Positions 29,763-38,639 of a stretch of DNA of 64,000 nucleotides are shown here, piece by piece. This DNA comes from Rugamonas sp. A1-17 (lineage in GTDB: Bacteria > Pseudomonadota > Gammaproteobacteria > Burkholderiales > Burkholderiaceae_D): NCBI GenBank assembly GCA_025548565.1, contig JAJLPB010000006.1:1-64000 (forward strand), in the 5' to 3' direction. The notes below the pieces were generated by a model. It saw only the letters and a program-made list of their open reading frames with translations, was not told where the DNA came from and did no database searches. Made by a program: the position numbers and the translations under genes. Within the stretch, counting starts at the first letter, position 1, and every line of letters starts with the position of its first letter.

Positions 29763-30748
29763 GCCCTGCGCTCCGCGCGGATCACCTGCTGGTCGATCGC
29801 GCCGAACGGCCCGCCGCCCGCGCCCGGCCAGCGCGCCTCCATGCGCACCCTGTCGCCGAAGCGCATGAAGCCGGTGCTGGCGGCGCCCTGGTCGATCATT
29901 TCGATCACGCGCCGCTCGGCGATGCATGCGGAACCCGCGTTGCGGCTGGCGTTGGATACGGTGCCGGTGCCGATGATGGTGCCCGCCGCCAGACGGCGCG
30001 TGCGTGCCGCGTGGGCGATCAGCTCACCGAAGCCGAAGTTCATTTCGCCGCCGTGCGGCCGGCCGAAGTGCACATCGTTCCAGCTCACGTCCAGTTGCAG
30101 GTGCACCCGGCCTTCGTGCCAGGTATTGCCCAATTCGTCCGGCGTGACGGCCACCGGCGCAAAGCTGGTCGATGGCTTGGCCTGCAGGAATCCGAAACCG
30201 GTGCGCATTTCGCGCGGGCCCATGGCGCGCAAGCTCCAATCGTTCAGCTGCACCACCAGCCGCACGCGGTCGAGCGCTTCGGCCGGTGTGCTGGCCATCG
30301 CCACGGCGTCGACGATGACGCCGAATTCACCTTCGAAGTCGATGCCGTCCGCCTCACTGGGCAGCATTACGTCGTCGTGCGGGCCGAGGAAGTCGTCGCT
30401 GGCGCCCTGGTACATCAGCGGGATGGTGTCGAGGTCGGGGATGGGCTGGGTGCCGAAGGCTTGCTCCATCAGCCTGGCGTGGTTGAGGAAGGCGGAGCCG
30501 TCGCACCACTGCGGGCTGCGTGGCAGCGGCGCGGCGCAGCGGTGGGGTTCGAAAGGCTGGCCGGCCTGAGTATCGCCGTTGAGTGCTTCGTAGCACTGGA
30601 GCAGCGCGGACTCCACGCTGCTCCAGTGCTGCAGCGCGTACAACAGGGTGGGCGCGATGGCGCCGGCTTCGGCGCAGCGGGTCAGGTCGCGCGAGACGAT
30701 CAGCAGGCGGCCGTCCGGCGTGCGGTCTTGCAGGGTTGCGAATTTCAT
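29759..30748 (-). CDS. fumarylacetoacetate hydrolase-family protein
   Basis: A 329-residue FAH-fold enzyme with the metal-binding acids in GIDFEGEFGVIV and the segments LNDWSLR, GFGFLQAKPSTSFAPVAVTPDEL and GTIIGTGTVSN typical of two-domain FAH proteins. The family hydrolyses C-C bonds in 1,3-diketones and acylpyruvates, or acts as hydratase/decarboxylase in meta-cleavage routes. After the ring-opening dioxygenase and alpha/beta hydrolase of this operon it probably processes an acylpyruvate-like product (inference). It overlaps the epimerase start by 4 bases and follows the cupin by 26. Confidence 0.9.
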   Translation of the reverse strand: MKFATLQDRTPDGRLLIVSRDLTRCAEAGAIAPTLLYALQHWSSVESALLQCYEALNGDTQAGQPFEPHRCAAPLPRSPQWCDGSAFLNHARLMEQAFGTQPIPDLDTIPLMYQGASDDFLGPHDDVMLPSEADGIDFEGEFGVIVDAVAMASTPAEALDRVRLVVQLNDWSLRAMGPREMRTGFGFLQAKPSTSFAPVAVTPDELGNTWHEGRVHLQLDVSWNDVHFGRPHGGEMNFGFGELIAHAARTRRLAAGTIIGTGTVSNASRNAGSACIAERRVIEMIDQGAASTGFMRFGDRVRMEARWPGAGGGPFGAIDQQVIRAERRA

Positions 30749-30774
30749 GAGTGGGCTCTATGGGAAGGACAGGT

Positions 30775-31353
30775 TCAGCGTTGTTGCAGCGCGGCGGCAA
30801 GGCCTGCTTCGTAGGCGCCGCCAACCAGTACGAACAGCATGCGGCAGGGACGCTGCGACCGGTTGGCCCAGGCGTGGTTGGTGCCGCGCTGGATCACCAC
30901 GCTGCCCGGCCGCAGCCGGACCTCGGAGTCGTCCAGCACCAGCGTCAGTTCGCCCTCGATGACGATGCCGTAGTCGATCGATTCGGTGCGGTGCATCAGC
31001 GGATGCGGCGACGAGGCCTTGACCGTCGATGCGGCGGCGTCGCCGACTTCGCCGAAGGCGTCGTGCATCCTGGCGGCGCCGTGGGCCAGGAATTCGGCGG
31101 TGTCGGGCGGGATGTCGACAAAGCGTATCCGTGTTCCGTGCGAGGGGGGCGGCAGCACCAGCGGGCCGGTGGTCGGGTCGGCGCCGCTGCCGAGCGGCGC
31201 GGGCGTGGCGGTGGTATTCCACACTTCGTGGAACACGGTGCCGGGGATGGCCGACAGTTCGACCACGGTGGGTAGCGCGCCCTCGCTGCTGACGATGGCT
31301 TTGCCGGCTGCGTCATGGCCGGTGACGACGCGGTGGATCGGGGGGAAGGTCAT
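30775..31353 (-). CDS. cupin-domain protein
   Basis: A 192-residue cupin. Motif 1 is HPLMHRTESIDYGIVIEGE with candidate metal ligands His, His and Glu; motif 2 is PGSVVIQRGTNHAWANRS with the third His. The N-terminal 90 residues form a second, degenerate beta domain. It could be a small dioxygenase, isomerase or hydrolase acting on an aromatic-derived intermediate. It sits between the MFS and FAH genes of the catabolic operon; the precise reaction is not readable. Confidence 0.85.
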   Translation of the reverse strand: MTFPPIHRVVTGHDAAGKAIVSSEGALPTVVELSAIPGTVFHEVWNTTATPAPLGSGADPTTGPLVLPPPSHGTRIRFVDIPPDTAEFLAHGAARMHDAFGEVGDAAASTVKASSPHPLMHRTESIDYGIVIEGELTLVLDDSEVRLRPGSVVIQRGTNHAWANRSQRPCRMLFVLVGGAYEAGLAAALQQR

Positions 31354-31375
31354 ATCGGGACTCCGGTTTCAGTTA

Positions 31376-32524
31376 TCAGGACAGCACGGCGGCGCGACGG
31401 CGGCCGGCTTGGGCAAAGCAGTAGACGGCGCCCACGGCAAGTGCCACGGCGGCGCTGCCCAACGCGCCGTAGCCGAGGTTCTTGACCAGGGTTCCACCCA
31501 ATACGGGGCCGATGGCGGCGCCCACCATCAGCATGGCCGGCGTGGCCGATAGTGCGCGGCCGCCCGGATCGAGTTGGGCCACCAGGCCGAAGGCGAAGGT
31601 ATGGGTGAAGATCATCACCGCGGCGAACGCCGAACCGGCGACCGCATAGGGCGCGAAGGTGGTGCTGGTGGCGATCGTCAGCGCCAGGCCTGCCTGGATC
31701 ACCGGCCCGGCCATGACCACCAGGTGCGCAGGCCAGCGCCGTTCCAGCAGCGCCGCCAGCGGCGCCGGGAACAGGTTGACAAAGCCGAGCGCGATCAGCA
31801 CGCCGGTGACGGCGCCGGCTCCGAACCCGCGGTCGGCGCCTATCCGTTCGAGAAAGCTGAACATCATGGCCTGCACCAGGCCCATGCCGCCGATGCCGAG
31901 CGCCGCGTACCAGACGGCGGGTTTGACACGGGCCGTGGCCAAGGGACGGGCCTCCGCGCCGCGCCACAAGGGGAAGGCCAGCGCCGCAACGATGGCGGCC
32001 ACCATCATCACCGCGCTGAACACGCGGAACAGGGCAGGACCGCCGGCGCCGGCCACCAGAGCCGGCACCAGGCCCAGGAAGGCGATGGCGAATACGCCCA
32101 GCGCCATGCCGGCCAGCGCGAACATGCGGTGCGGGCTGCTGCTGCGGCCCATGGTGCCGTGGGTCATGCTCAGTGCGGCGCCGGCCGCCACGCCGGCCAG
32201 CGCGTGCAGCACCGCCATCGACGCATAGTCGCTGGTGTTGGCCGCGCCCAGGAAGGCGGCTGCGGCCAGCGCGAAGCTGCACGGCGCCACGATGCCGGCG
32301 CGCAGCCGGTGGAAGCGCGGCGCGCAAAACAGGCTGCTGGCCACGGCGCCCAGCAGGAACAGCGTGGCCAGCGCGCCGGCCCGTTGCGGGTCGTAGCCGT
32401 AGCGGGTGATCAGTGTGCCGACCCACACCGGCAGCGCCACCAGGTCCACCATGCCGGCGCAGTGCGCCACCATCAGCGCGATGCGGCCGGGCCAGCGTTC
32501 TTCTTGACGATTGAGCTTGTCCAT
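31376..32524 (-). CDS. MFS transporter
   Basis: A 382-residue major-facilitator protein with about twelve hydrophobic helices. It starts with a short charged tail (DKLNRQEERWPGR) and has basic loops between helices 2 and 3 (CAPRFHRLRAG) and mid-protein (RGAEARPLATARVKP). It is short for the family but appears complete, starting 13 bases after the monooxygenase. It is likely an uptake or efflux carrier for the operon's aromatic substrate or product; direction is not visible. Confidence 0.88.
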   Translation of the reverse strand: MDKLNRQEERWPGRIALMVAHCAGMVDLVALPVWVGTLITRYGYDPQRAGALATLFLLGAVASSLFCAPRFHRLRAGIVAPCSFALAAAAFLGAANTSDYASMAVLHALAGVAAGAALSMTHGTMGRSSSPHRMFALAGMALGVFAIAFLGLVPALVAGAGGPALFRVFSAVMMVAAIVAALAFPLWRGAEARPLATARVKPAVWYAALGIGGMGLVQAMMFSFLERIGADRGFGAGAVTGVLIALGFVNLFPAPLAALLERRWPAHLVVMAGPVIQAGLALTIATSTTFAPYAVAGSAFAAVMIFTHTFAFGLVAQLDPGGRALSATPAMLMVGAAIGPVLGGTLVKNLGYGALGSAAVALAVGAVYCFAQAGRRRAAVLS

Positions 32525-32537
32525 GGGATGCCCGCCC

Positions 32538-33668
32538 TCAGATAGGGGCGGCCAGGGCCATCATGGTGTCGCGCATGATCTGCGCGTGTTCGGCCTTGTC
32601 GCCGCCGCTGATCTCGATCTCTCCCAACCGGCCCGAGTTCTCCACCACCATGCGGCAGCGCTCCCAGCGCCGCTCCTCGAACCGCGTCAGCGCCTGTTCC
32701 AGGCCGGTGCGGCGGCCCAGCTCCTCGGCCAGCACGATGGCGTCCTCGATGCCGATGCAGGCGCCGGAGGCCATGTGCGGCGTGGTCGCGTGCACGGTGT
32801 CGCCGATCAGCACCACGCGGCCGCGGTGCCATGGCTGCTGCACCAGCAGCGATTCCAACGGGCGGTAGACGATCCGGGCGTCGTTGTCGATCAGGGTGCG
32901 GCAGTGCTGCATCAGCGGCGCCGGGAAGGGCGCCAGCAGTTCGGACAGCATGGGCGCGAACTGCCTGGGATCGATCTGGGCGTTGTCAGGGCGGTCCTCG
33001 GTGACGAACAGGTACATCTCGTCGCGCGATACGGGATTGACGCCGGTCTTGACCTTGGGGCCGACCCACATCATGGCCCGTTCCACTTCGGCGGGGCGCG
33101 GCAGGACGGCGCGCCACACGCACTGGCCGCTGTACCGCGGTTGCGGTACCTCCGGCATTACCGCCTCGCGCACCTTGGAATACAGGCCGTCGGCGCCGAT
33201 CACCAGGTCGTAGTGGCCCGCCGTGCCGTCGGTGAAGGTGACTTCGACGCCGTCCTCCCGCTGGCGCAGCGCGGTGAAGGTGCAGCCCAGGCGGACCTTG
33301 GCGCCGCTGGCGATGGTGGCGTCGGCCAGTATCCTGGCCAGCACCGGGCGCATGATGGCGCCGCCGCCGGGGACGTCCTGCCCGGCGATGCGCGGGGTCG
33401 GCAGGGTGGCCAGGTGCTGGCCGTGCGGCAGGAACAGGTCGACGCCGTCGGAGGCCGCGCCTTGCGCCATGAACTGATCGAGGATGCCAAGCGTCTTGAA
33501 GGCGCGCAGCGTGGCGCCGCCCAGGCTAATGCCGGCGCCGTAGGAGCGCCAGCCCGGATCGATCTCCGCGACTTCCACTGCGAAGCCGTGCTTGCGCAGC
33601 TGGATGGCGGCCGCCATGCCGGAAAAGCCGCCGCCGATGATCAGGATGTTTTGTACTGGGGTTGTCAT
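32538..33668 (-). CDS. FAD-dependent aromatic monooxygenase (translated from internal start)
   Basis: A 376-residue class A flavoprotein hydroxylase if translation begins at the ATG at 33668, which has GGAG six bases upstream. The dinucleotide motif IIGGGFSGMAAAIQLRKHG binds FAD. The DG-like segment LVIGADGLYSKVR and the GD motif GDTVHATTPHMASGACIGIEDA are also present. It should hydroxylate a phenolic ring using NAD(P)H and oxygen. Its frame is continuous with the upstream Rieske ORF with no stop between them, so a fused form is also possible. Next to the VOC dioxygenase it would prepare a catechol-like substrate for ring cleavage; in the fde flavonoid operon the corresponding enzyme hydroxylates the A ring (recalled analogy). 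Confidence 0.85.
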   Translation of the reverse strand: MTTPVQNILIIGGGFSGMAAAIQLRKHGFAVEVAEIDPGWRSYGAGISLGGATLRAFKTLGILDQFMAQGAASDGVDLFLPHGQHLATLPTPRIAGQDVPGGGAIMRPVLARILADATIASGAKVRLGCTFTALRQREDGVEVTFTDGTAGHYDLVIGADGLYSKVREAVMPEVPQPRYSGQCVWRAVLPRPAEVERAMMWVGPKVKTGVNPVSRDEMYLFVTEDRPDNAQIDPRQFAPMLSELLAPFPAPLMQHCRTLIDNDARIVYRPLESLLVQQPWHRGRVVLIGDTVHATTPHMASGACIGIEDAIVLAEELGRRTGLEQALTRFEERRWERCRMVVENSGRLGEIEISGGDKAEHAQIMRDTMMALAAPI

Positions 33669-34133
33669 AGGTGTCTCCGATGTTTGATTCGAATTATTGG
33701 TGTTATCGTGGTTCAGTATGGGGAGCCGGCACGCGCTTGTACAATCGATTTCGCGCATGTCGCCTATCGGCGGCATCGATGGCCCGGCGGCCTGGCGCAG
33801 GTACACCTGGCCGGCGGCGCCGATGGCCAGCGCCACCGGCGTCAGCGACCGTCCCAGGCAAGGGCCGCGCACACAAGCGCCGCCGTCGATCTCGAACAGT
33901 GCGCCGTGCGCCGCGCAGACGATGTGGCTGCGCTCCGCATTGAGGTAGGCGTGCCGGCGCCACGCCATCGGCGTGTCGCCGTAGTGCGGGCACAGGTCGC
34001 GGTAGCCGTGCAGGCGCCGGCCCTGGCGCACCACCAGCACGCTGTCCTGGCCCGCGCCCAGCGGATCGAAGCCGCGCGCCTCGCCGTCGGGCAGGTCGTC
34101 CAGGTGGCACAACAGGATGTCGGTGGCCGCCAT
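32538..34133 (-). CDS. Rieske ferredoxin-like domain reading through into the FAD monooxygenase (531-residue ORF)
   Basis: The longer ORF begins at an ATG with AGGAG upstream, 10 bases after the dioxygenase stop. Residues 1-115 form a Rieske [2Fe-2S] domain with ligands C48, H50, C73 and H76. Residues about 118-155 (MPPIGDMREIDCTSACRLPI, then an Asn/Thr-rich stretch) resemble no domain, and the DNA there is AT-rich like an intergenic spacer. The monooxygenase begins at residue 156. No stop codon separates them. Either the Rieske stop was lost, giving a natural fusion plus an internally started short form, or the two remain functionally separate. In relatives I would expect two genes. Confidence 0.7.
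   Translation of the reverse strand: MAATDILLCHLDDLPDGEARGFDPLGAGQDSVLVVRQGRRLHGYRDLCPHYGDTPMAWRRHAYLNAERSHIVCAAHGALFEIDGGACVRGPCLGRSLTPVALAIGAAGQVYLRQAAGPSMPPIGDMREIDCTSACRLPILNHDNTNNSNQTSETPMTTPVQNILIIGGGFSGMAAAIQLRKHGFAVEVAEIDPGWRSYGAGISLGGATLRAFKTLGILDQFMAQGAASDGVDLFLPHGQHLATLPTPRIAGQDVPGGGAIMRPVLARILADATIASGAKVRLGCTFTALRQREDGVEVTFTDGTAGHYDLVIGADGLYSKVREAVMPEVPQPRYSGQCVWRAVLPRPAEVERAMMWVGPKVKTGVNPVSRDEMYLFVTEDRPDNAQIDPRQFAPMLSELLAPFPAPLMQHCRTLIDNDARIVYRPLESLLVQQPWHRGRVVLIGDTVHATTPHMASGACIGIEDAIVLAEELGRRTGLEQALTRFEERRWERCRMVVENSGRLGEIEISGGDKAEHAQIMRDTMMALAAPI
33669..33682 (-). promoter_or_regulatory. internal Shine-Dalgarno for the FAD monooxygenase
   Basis: On the minus strand ATCGGAGACACCT precedes ATGACAACC. 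This is the same GGAGACACC pattern used before other starts in the window (for example 42736 and 63290), so independent initiation inside the longer ORF is likely. Confidence 0.6.
33732..33746 (-). repeat. 15-base motif shared with 44701-44715
   Basis: On the minus strand GATTGTACAAGCGCG lies 65 bases before the monooxygenase start, within the linker of the long ORF. The identical 15-mer lies 47 bases before the cyclase gene on the plus strand. It includes the palindrome TTGTACAA. A few 15-base matches are expected by chance in 64 kb, so a regulatory meaning is only suggested. Confidence 0.3.
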
Positions 34134-34143
34134 GCCGCCGCTC

Positions 34144-35085
34144 CTAGCGCGCGCCCGGCGGTGGGCCTGCGGGCGCCCACTTGTCGCGCTGCTGGAACAG
34201 GAACAGCTGCGAGGCGTCGGCGCTCATCGGCACTTCGCGCGGCCGCCAGCCGGCGTCGTGCAGGTCCATGTCGGCGTCGTATTCGACGTGGCAGCCCAGC
34301 GGGCTGTTGAAGTACCAGAACCAGTTGGAGCCGAACTTGTGGCGGCCCGGCCCCCAGAACGACTGGTAGCCCTTGGCGACGAAGCGGGTGCCGGCCTGCA
34401 TCAATTCGGTCGGCCCGCCCAGGTGGAAGGTGAAGTGTTCCACGCCCTGCATGAACGGCGGGGTCTGGATCAGGAACAGCGTGTGGTGGTCCAGCGTGCC
34501 GGCCGGCTGCAGGAACGGGCCGGCGCCTGCCAGCCGGTCGGTGCAGCGGAAGCCGAGGCGCTCGATGTAGAACGCTTCCGCCCTGGCGACATCGGGCACG
34601 AAGTAGACCACGTGCGACAGGGTGCGCGGCTGCACCGGCGCGTGTTCGTCCACGGCCACCACGTTGGGGCCGCGCTGCGCCGGCGCGCCGGGGGCGTTGA
34701 CGGCTTCCGCCGCCAGCGCGATGGCGCGGCGCACAGTGACCTGGAAGCCCAGCACGAAGCCCATGTCGTCGGTGCTTTCGACCGAGCCGTCCGCCAGGCG
34801 GCGCACTTCGCGGTCCTTGCCCAGTTCCGCGGCGATGGCGTCCAGCGTGGCGCTGTCGGCAACGCCGTAGACGGTCTTGCGCAGCATGGTGCGGGTGGGC
34901 AGGGGGGCTGGCAGCGCGGCGTCGTCCTGGTGGGCGATGACGATGGCGGTACCGTCCAGCGCTTCGAAGCGGCCGCCGGCGGCGGTCACGCCGACCTGCG
35001 TCAGGCCGTAGTCGGTCAGGTACTGGGCGCATGCGGCGACGTCGTCGACGCCGAAAACGAGTGCATCTGGTCCAATGATATTCAT
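34144..35085 (-). CDS. VOC-family extradiol dioxygenase-like protein
   Basis: A 313-residue protein with two vicinal-oxygen-chelate modules (about 1-130 and 150-290). The C-terminal module has the expected ligand set: His in TLSHVVYFV, His in GVEHFTFHLG and Glu in CHVEYDADM. The distal segment SNWFWYFNSPLGCHVEY is typical of BphC-like extradiol enzymes, so it should cleave a catecholic ring next to the hydroxyls. It is flanked by a C-C hydrolase-like gene upstream and Rieske/monooxygenase downstream, a coherent hydroxylation/ring-cleavage/hydrolysis order. In the fde operon an enzyme of this kind opens the flavanone A ring (recalled analogy). Confidence 0.87.
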   Translation of the reverse strand: MNIIGPDALVFGVDDVAACAQYLTDYGLTQVGVTAAGGRFEALDGTAIVIAHQDDAALPAPLPTRTMLRKTVYGVADSATLDAIAAELGKDREVRRLADGSVESTDDMGFVLGFQVTVRRAIALAAEAVNAPGAPAQRGPNVVAVDEHAPVQPRTLSHVVYFVPDVARAEAFYIERLGFRCTDRLAGAGPFLQPAGTLDHHTLFLIQTPPFMQGVEHFTFHLGGPTELMQAGTRFVAKGYQSFWGPGRHKFGSNWFWYFNSPLGCHVEYDADMDLHDAGWRPREVPMSADASQLFLFQQRDKWAPAGPPPGAR

Positions 35086-35102
35086 GTGTGCTTCCTTTTT
35101 GG

Positions 35103-36263
35103 TTAGAGGGCGACCCGGCCGCCCAGGGTTTCGGCGACCCAGTCGGCGATGTAGGCGCCGGCATTGGCGGAGTTGTCGAAGCTGGAGTGCTGTACGCCGC
35201 CTTCGCGGTCGGTAAAGATCTTCAGTTCGCGTTTAGGGCTGTTGACCAGCTGTTCGTAGGTGCGCTCGGCCCAGTGGAGCGGAATCTGCGAATCCTTGCT
35301 GCCGTGGGTGACTAGGAACGGCACCTTGATGCGCTCCACCACGCCGTCCAGGTGCACGTTCCCGGCGATGCGCATGAAGTCGTCCATGTCCTTGGCGCCC
35401 CACACCCACTGGACGTGCTGCCAGTAGTGCGGCACCGGGAAGCTGCCTTCCTTCTGCAGGCGCTTCTTCTGCACGTCGCGCCAGTCGTGGTTCGCGCCCC
35501 ACACCACGCCGCAGGCGAAGCGCGGCTCGAAGGCGACCGCGCGCGGGCAGTAGTAGCCGCCCAGCGACACGCCTTCGCAGCCGATCCGGCTGGCGTCGAC
35601 ATCGTCGCGCGTCTCCAGCCAGTCGACCACCTTGCTGGCCCAGACCTCGGTGTTGTAGACCGCCGTCATGCCGTGCAGGCGCAGCGCCTCGCCGGTGCCC
35701 GGCTGGTCGATGATCAGCGAGGACACGCCGCGTTGCGCCAGCCAGCGCGGCAGGCCGACGCGGTACTTCATCTCCTTGGTCGAATCGAGGCCGTTCAGCT
35801 GCAGCAGCAACGGCGCGCGGCCTTTCACGCCCTCGGCGCGCACAAACAGGCCGGAGATGTGGGCGTCGCCGTACGGGATCTCGACGCGCTCGCAGTTCTC
35901 GCCGGCCAGCGCGATGCCCCTGGCGAAAACATCGAGGAAGCGCCGGTACAGCGCACCGCGGCCCTCGGCCCCGTGGGCCTGCAGGCGCTCGGCGGTCAGG
36001 TAGTAGGTGGCGGCGCGGCCGTACTTGTCGCCGGCGGAGATCATGCGGCCGCGCGCCTCGTCCTCGGCCGCCAGCTCGCACAGCTTGTCGGCCATGCGCA
36101 CCCAGGTGGCGCGGAAGGCTTGCGAACCGGCGGCGTCGGGCTGCTTCGCGGCCTCCTGCAGGGGCGCGCACATTTCCTGAATCTCGCCCATCTTGGCGCC
36201 CATTTCGATGGCGAGGTTGATGGAGAGATCCCAGACATAATTGGTGGGGAAGTAGCGAAACAT
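35103..36263 (-). CDS. alpha/beta hydrolase of the FrsA/DHPON-hydrolase type
   Basis: A 386-residue hydrolase. A helical N-terminal cap domain of about 130 residues precedes the alpha/beta core, the architecture of 2,6-dihydroxypseudooxynicotine hydrolase, which splits a C-C bond. The likely triad is Ser in CEGVSLGGYY (near 225), Asp in HGSKDSQIP and His in GGVQHSSFDN. It probably cleaves the ring-opened product of the adjacent dioxygenase (inference). AAGGAG five bases before the ATG sets the start, 15 bases after the RND permease stop, tying the envelope module to the catabolic enzymes. Confidence 0.87.
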   Translation of the reverse strand: MFRYFPTNYVWDLSINLAIEMGAKMGEIQEMCAPLQEAAKQPDAAGSQAFRATWVRMADKLCELAAEDEARGRMISAGDKYGRAATYYLTAERLQAHGAEGRGALYRRFLDVFARGIALAGENCERVEIPYGDAHISGLFVRAEGVKGRAPLLLQLNGLDSTKEMKYRVGLPRWLAQRGVSSLIIDQPGTGEALRLHGMTAVYNTEVWASKVVDWLETRDDVDASRIGCEGVSLGGYYCPRAVAFEPRFACGVVWGANHDWRDVQKKRLQKEGSFPVPHYWQHVQWVWGAKDMDDFMRIAGNVHLDGVVERIKVPFLVTHGSKDSQIPLHWAERTYEQLVNSPKRELKIFTDREGGVQHSSFDNSANAGAYIADWVAETLGGRVAL

Positions 36264-36278
36264 GGATGCTCCTTGTGG

Positions 36279-38639
36279 TTAAATCGGTTTGGCTGCTGGC
36301 TTGAGCAGGAAGTGGGACAGGGCCGGCACCAGGATCAGCGCGCCGAGCATATTCCAGAGGAACATGAAGCCCAGCAGCAGGCCCATATCGGCCTGGAACT
36401 TGATCGGGCTGGCCACCCAGGTGATGACGCCGATGGCCAGCGTGACGCCGGTCAGCATCACCACCTTGCCGGTGAAGAGCAGCGCGCGGTAGTAGGCGGC
36501 CGACAGGCTGGCGCCCTGGCGCAACTGCGTCAGCGTGATGCTGAGGATGTACAGCGCGTAGTCGACGCCGATGCCGACGCCGAGCGCGATCACCGGCAGC
36601 GTGGCGACCTTCACGCCCATGCCGAACATGACCATCAGCGCCTCGGCCAGCACGGAGGTGAGCATCAGCGGCAGCACGGCCACCAGCACCGCGCGCCAGG
36701 AGCGGAATGTGACGAAGCACAGCACCACCACCGCCGCGTACACCAGCAACAGCATGCGGCGCCAGGCCTGGTGCACCACGATGTTGGTGGCCGCTTCCAC
36801 GCCGGCCGATCCGGCCGCCAGCAGGAAGTGCACGTCCTTGCTGTCGTTGGCGGCGGCGAAGGCTTCGACGTGGGCCACCACCCGGGCCAGCGTGTCGGCC
36901 TTGTGGTCGCGCAGGTAGGCGTACATCGTCAGCAGGTTGCAGCTGTCGTTGTACAGTCCACGCGGGGCGCCGGCGGTGACCGTGTTGAGCATGTCCTGGT
37001 TGGGCAGGAACTCATACCATTTCGGGTTGCCCTCGTTGAGCCCCGCCAGCACGCGGCGGTTCAGCAGCGCCAGGCTGTTGGTGCTTTCGACGCCGTCGAC
37101 CTGGCGCAGCTGCCACTCCAGCGCGTCGATCTTGTTGAGCGTCTCGTATTGCGCGCACTGGCCGTCCGGCGTCTTGACCATCACCGCCAGCACGTCGCTG
37201 GAGGCGCCGTAGGCGGCCGTCAGCGCGGCCACATCGCGGTTGTAGCGGCTGTCGGCGCGCAGCTCCGGCGCGCCCGGATCGAGGTCGCCGATCTTCAGCC
37301 GGGTGCTGAGCGCATAGCCGCCAGCCGCCAGCAACAGCGCCACGGCGATGGCGCCGGTGGCCCAGCGGCGGCCGGTGAAGCGGTCCAGCAGCGCCCACAG
37401 CGGATGGCGCGCCTGGCCCGAGGCGTCGGCCGCTTCGGCGCGCAGGCTGCGTACCGCGGCGCCGGCGCTGACGCCGGTGTAGCTGAGCAGGATGGGCAGC
37501 AGGATCAGGTTGGTGAAGATCAGCATGCCCACGCCCAGCGAGGCGGCCACCGCCAGCTCGCGAATGACGTCGATGTCGATTGTGGACAGCACGGCGAAGC
37601 CGACGGCGTCGGCCAGCAGCGCGGTCAGGCCGGCCAGGAACAGGCGGCGGAAGGTGTAGCGGGCCGCCACCAGCTTGTGCATGCCGCGTCCCACATCCTG
37701 CATGATGCCGTTCATCTTCTGCGCGCCATGGCTCATGCCGATCGCGAACACCAGGAACGGCACCAGGATGGAGTAGGGATCGAGCGCGTAGCCCAGCATC
37801 GGCAGCATGCCGAGCTGCCACACCACCGCCACCAGCGACGCCAGCACCACCAGCGCGGTTGAGCGCCAGCAGCGGGTGTACCAGTAGACCATGGCGGTGG
37901 CGATGGCCACCGCCATGGCGAAGAACAGCAGCACCGCGCGCACGCCGGCGATCAGCTCACCCACCAGTTTGGCGAAGCCGGTAATGTGGACGCGCACGCC
38001 CCGTTGCTCGTACTTGGCGCGCAGCGTTTCGAGCCGCTGCGCGAACCGGCCGTAGTCGAGCGCCTTGCCATCGCCGTCGCGCGCCAGCAGCGGCACGTAG
38101 ATCACGCTGGACGTGGCGTCGAAGGCGACCAGCTGGCCGATCTCGCCGGAGCGGGCGATGTTGGCCTTGAGCTGCGCCAGGCTGGCGGCGCCGCCGTCGT
38201 AGCCGTCCGGGATCACCGGGCCGCCTTCGAGACCGTCCTCCGTCACGCCGACCCAGCGCGTGCCCGGCGTCCACAGGGACTTCATCTGGTTGCGCGCCAC
38301 GCCGGGCAGCAGGAACACTTCTTCGCTCAGCTGGCGCAGCGTGTCCAGGTAGGCCGGGTCGTAGATGCTGCCGCGCGGGTTGTCGACGGCGATGCGCACC
38401 GCGTTGCCAAGTCCCGTCAATTCGGCCTGGTGGCTCAGGTAGTTCTGGATATAGGGATGGTGCGCCGGGATGGTCTTTTCGAAGCTGGCGTTGATGGTCA
38501 GCCGCGTGGCCTGCCAGCCCAGCAAGGCCGTGACCAGCGCGCATGCCAGCATCACCAGCAGGCGGTTGTTGAACAGCAGCCGTTCGACGATGGAGCCGGA
38601 GGCGCGGTCGAATTGCACCGGATGTTCGGACATATTCAT
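36279..38639 (-). CDS. RND/MMPL-family permease, envelope module 2
   Basis: A 786-residue inner-membrane RND permease, closely similar throughout to the one at 14143-16572 (by eye around 60%). It shares [53 protein letters not shown] and [16 protein letters not shown]. It has the same two-repeat topology with large periplasmic loops and again no adaptor or TolC partner. The start ATG overlaps the BNR stop (ATGA). It is directly followed by the ring-cleavage genes, so its cargo is probably the operon's substrate or a related hydrophobic compound (inference). Confidence 0.88.
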   Translation of the reverse strand: MNMSEHPVQFDRASGSIVERLLFNNRLLVMLACALVTALLGWQATRLTINASFEKTIPAHHPYIQNYLSHQAELTGLGNAVRIAVDNPRGSIYDPAYLDTLRQLSEEVFLLPGVARNQMKSLWTPGTRWVGVTEDGLEGGPVIPDGYDGGAASLAQLKANIARSGEIGQLVAFDATSSVIYVPLLARDGDGKALDYGRFAQRLETLRAKYEQRGVRVHITGFAKLVGELIAGVRAVLLFFAMAVAIATAMVYWYTRCWRSTALVVLASLVAVVWQLGMLPMLGYALDPYSILVPFLVFAIGMSHGAQKMNGIMQDVGRGMHKLVAARYTFRRLFLAGLTALLADAVGFAVLSTIDIDVIRELAVAASLGVGMLIFTNLILLPILLSYTGVSAGAAVRSLRAEAADASGQARHPLWALLDRFTGRRWATGAIAVALLLAAGGYALSTRLKIGDLDPGAPELRADSRYNRDVAALTAAYGASSDVLAVMVKTPDGQCAQYETLNKIDALEWQLRQVDGVESTNSLALLNRRVLAGLNEGNPKWYEFLPNQDMLNTVTAGAPRGLYNDSCNLLTMYAYLRDHKADTLARVVAHVEAFAAANDSKDVHFLLAAGSAGVEAATNIVVHQAWRRMLLLVYAAVVVLCFVTFRSWRAVLVAVLPLMLTSVLAEALMVMFGMGVKVATLPVIALGVGIGVDYALYILSITLTQLRQGASLSAAYYRALLFTGKVVMLTGVTLAIGVITWVASPIKFQADMGLLLGFMFLWNMLGALILVPALSHFLLKPAAKPI

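Noticed and set aside
35352..37862. 836-residue plus-strand open frame opposite the hydrolase and RND genes
   Set aside because: It is an antisense shadow in high-GC DNA. The opposite strand encodes proteins with recognisable motifs and ribosome sites, while this translation is His/Gln/Arg/Ala-rich with no domain.
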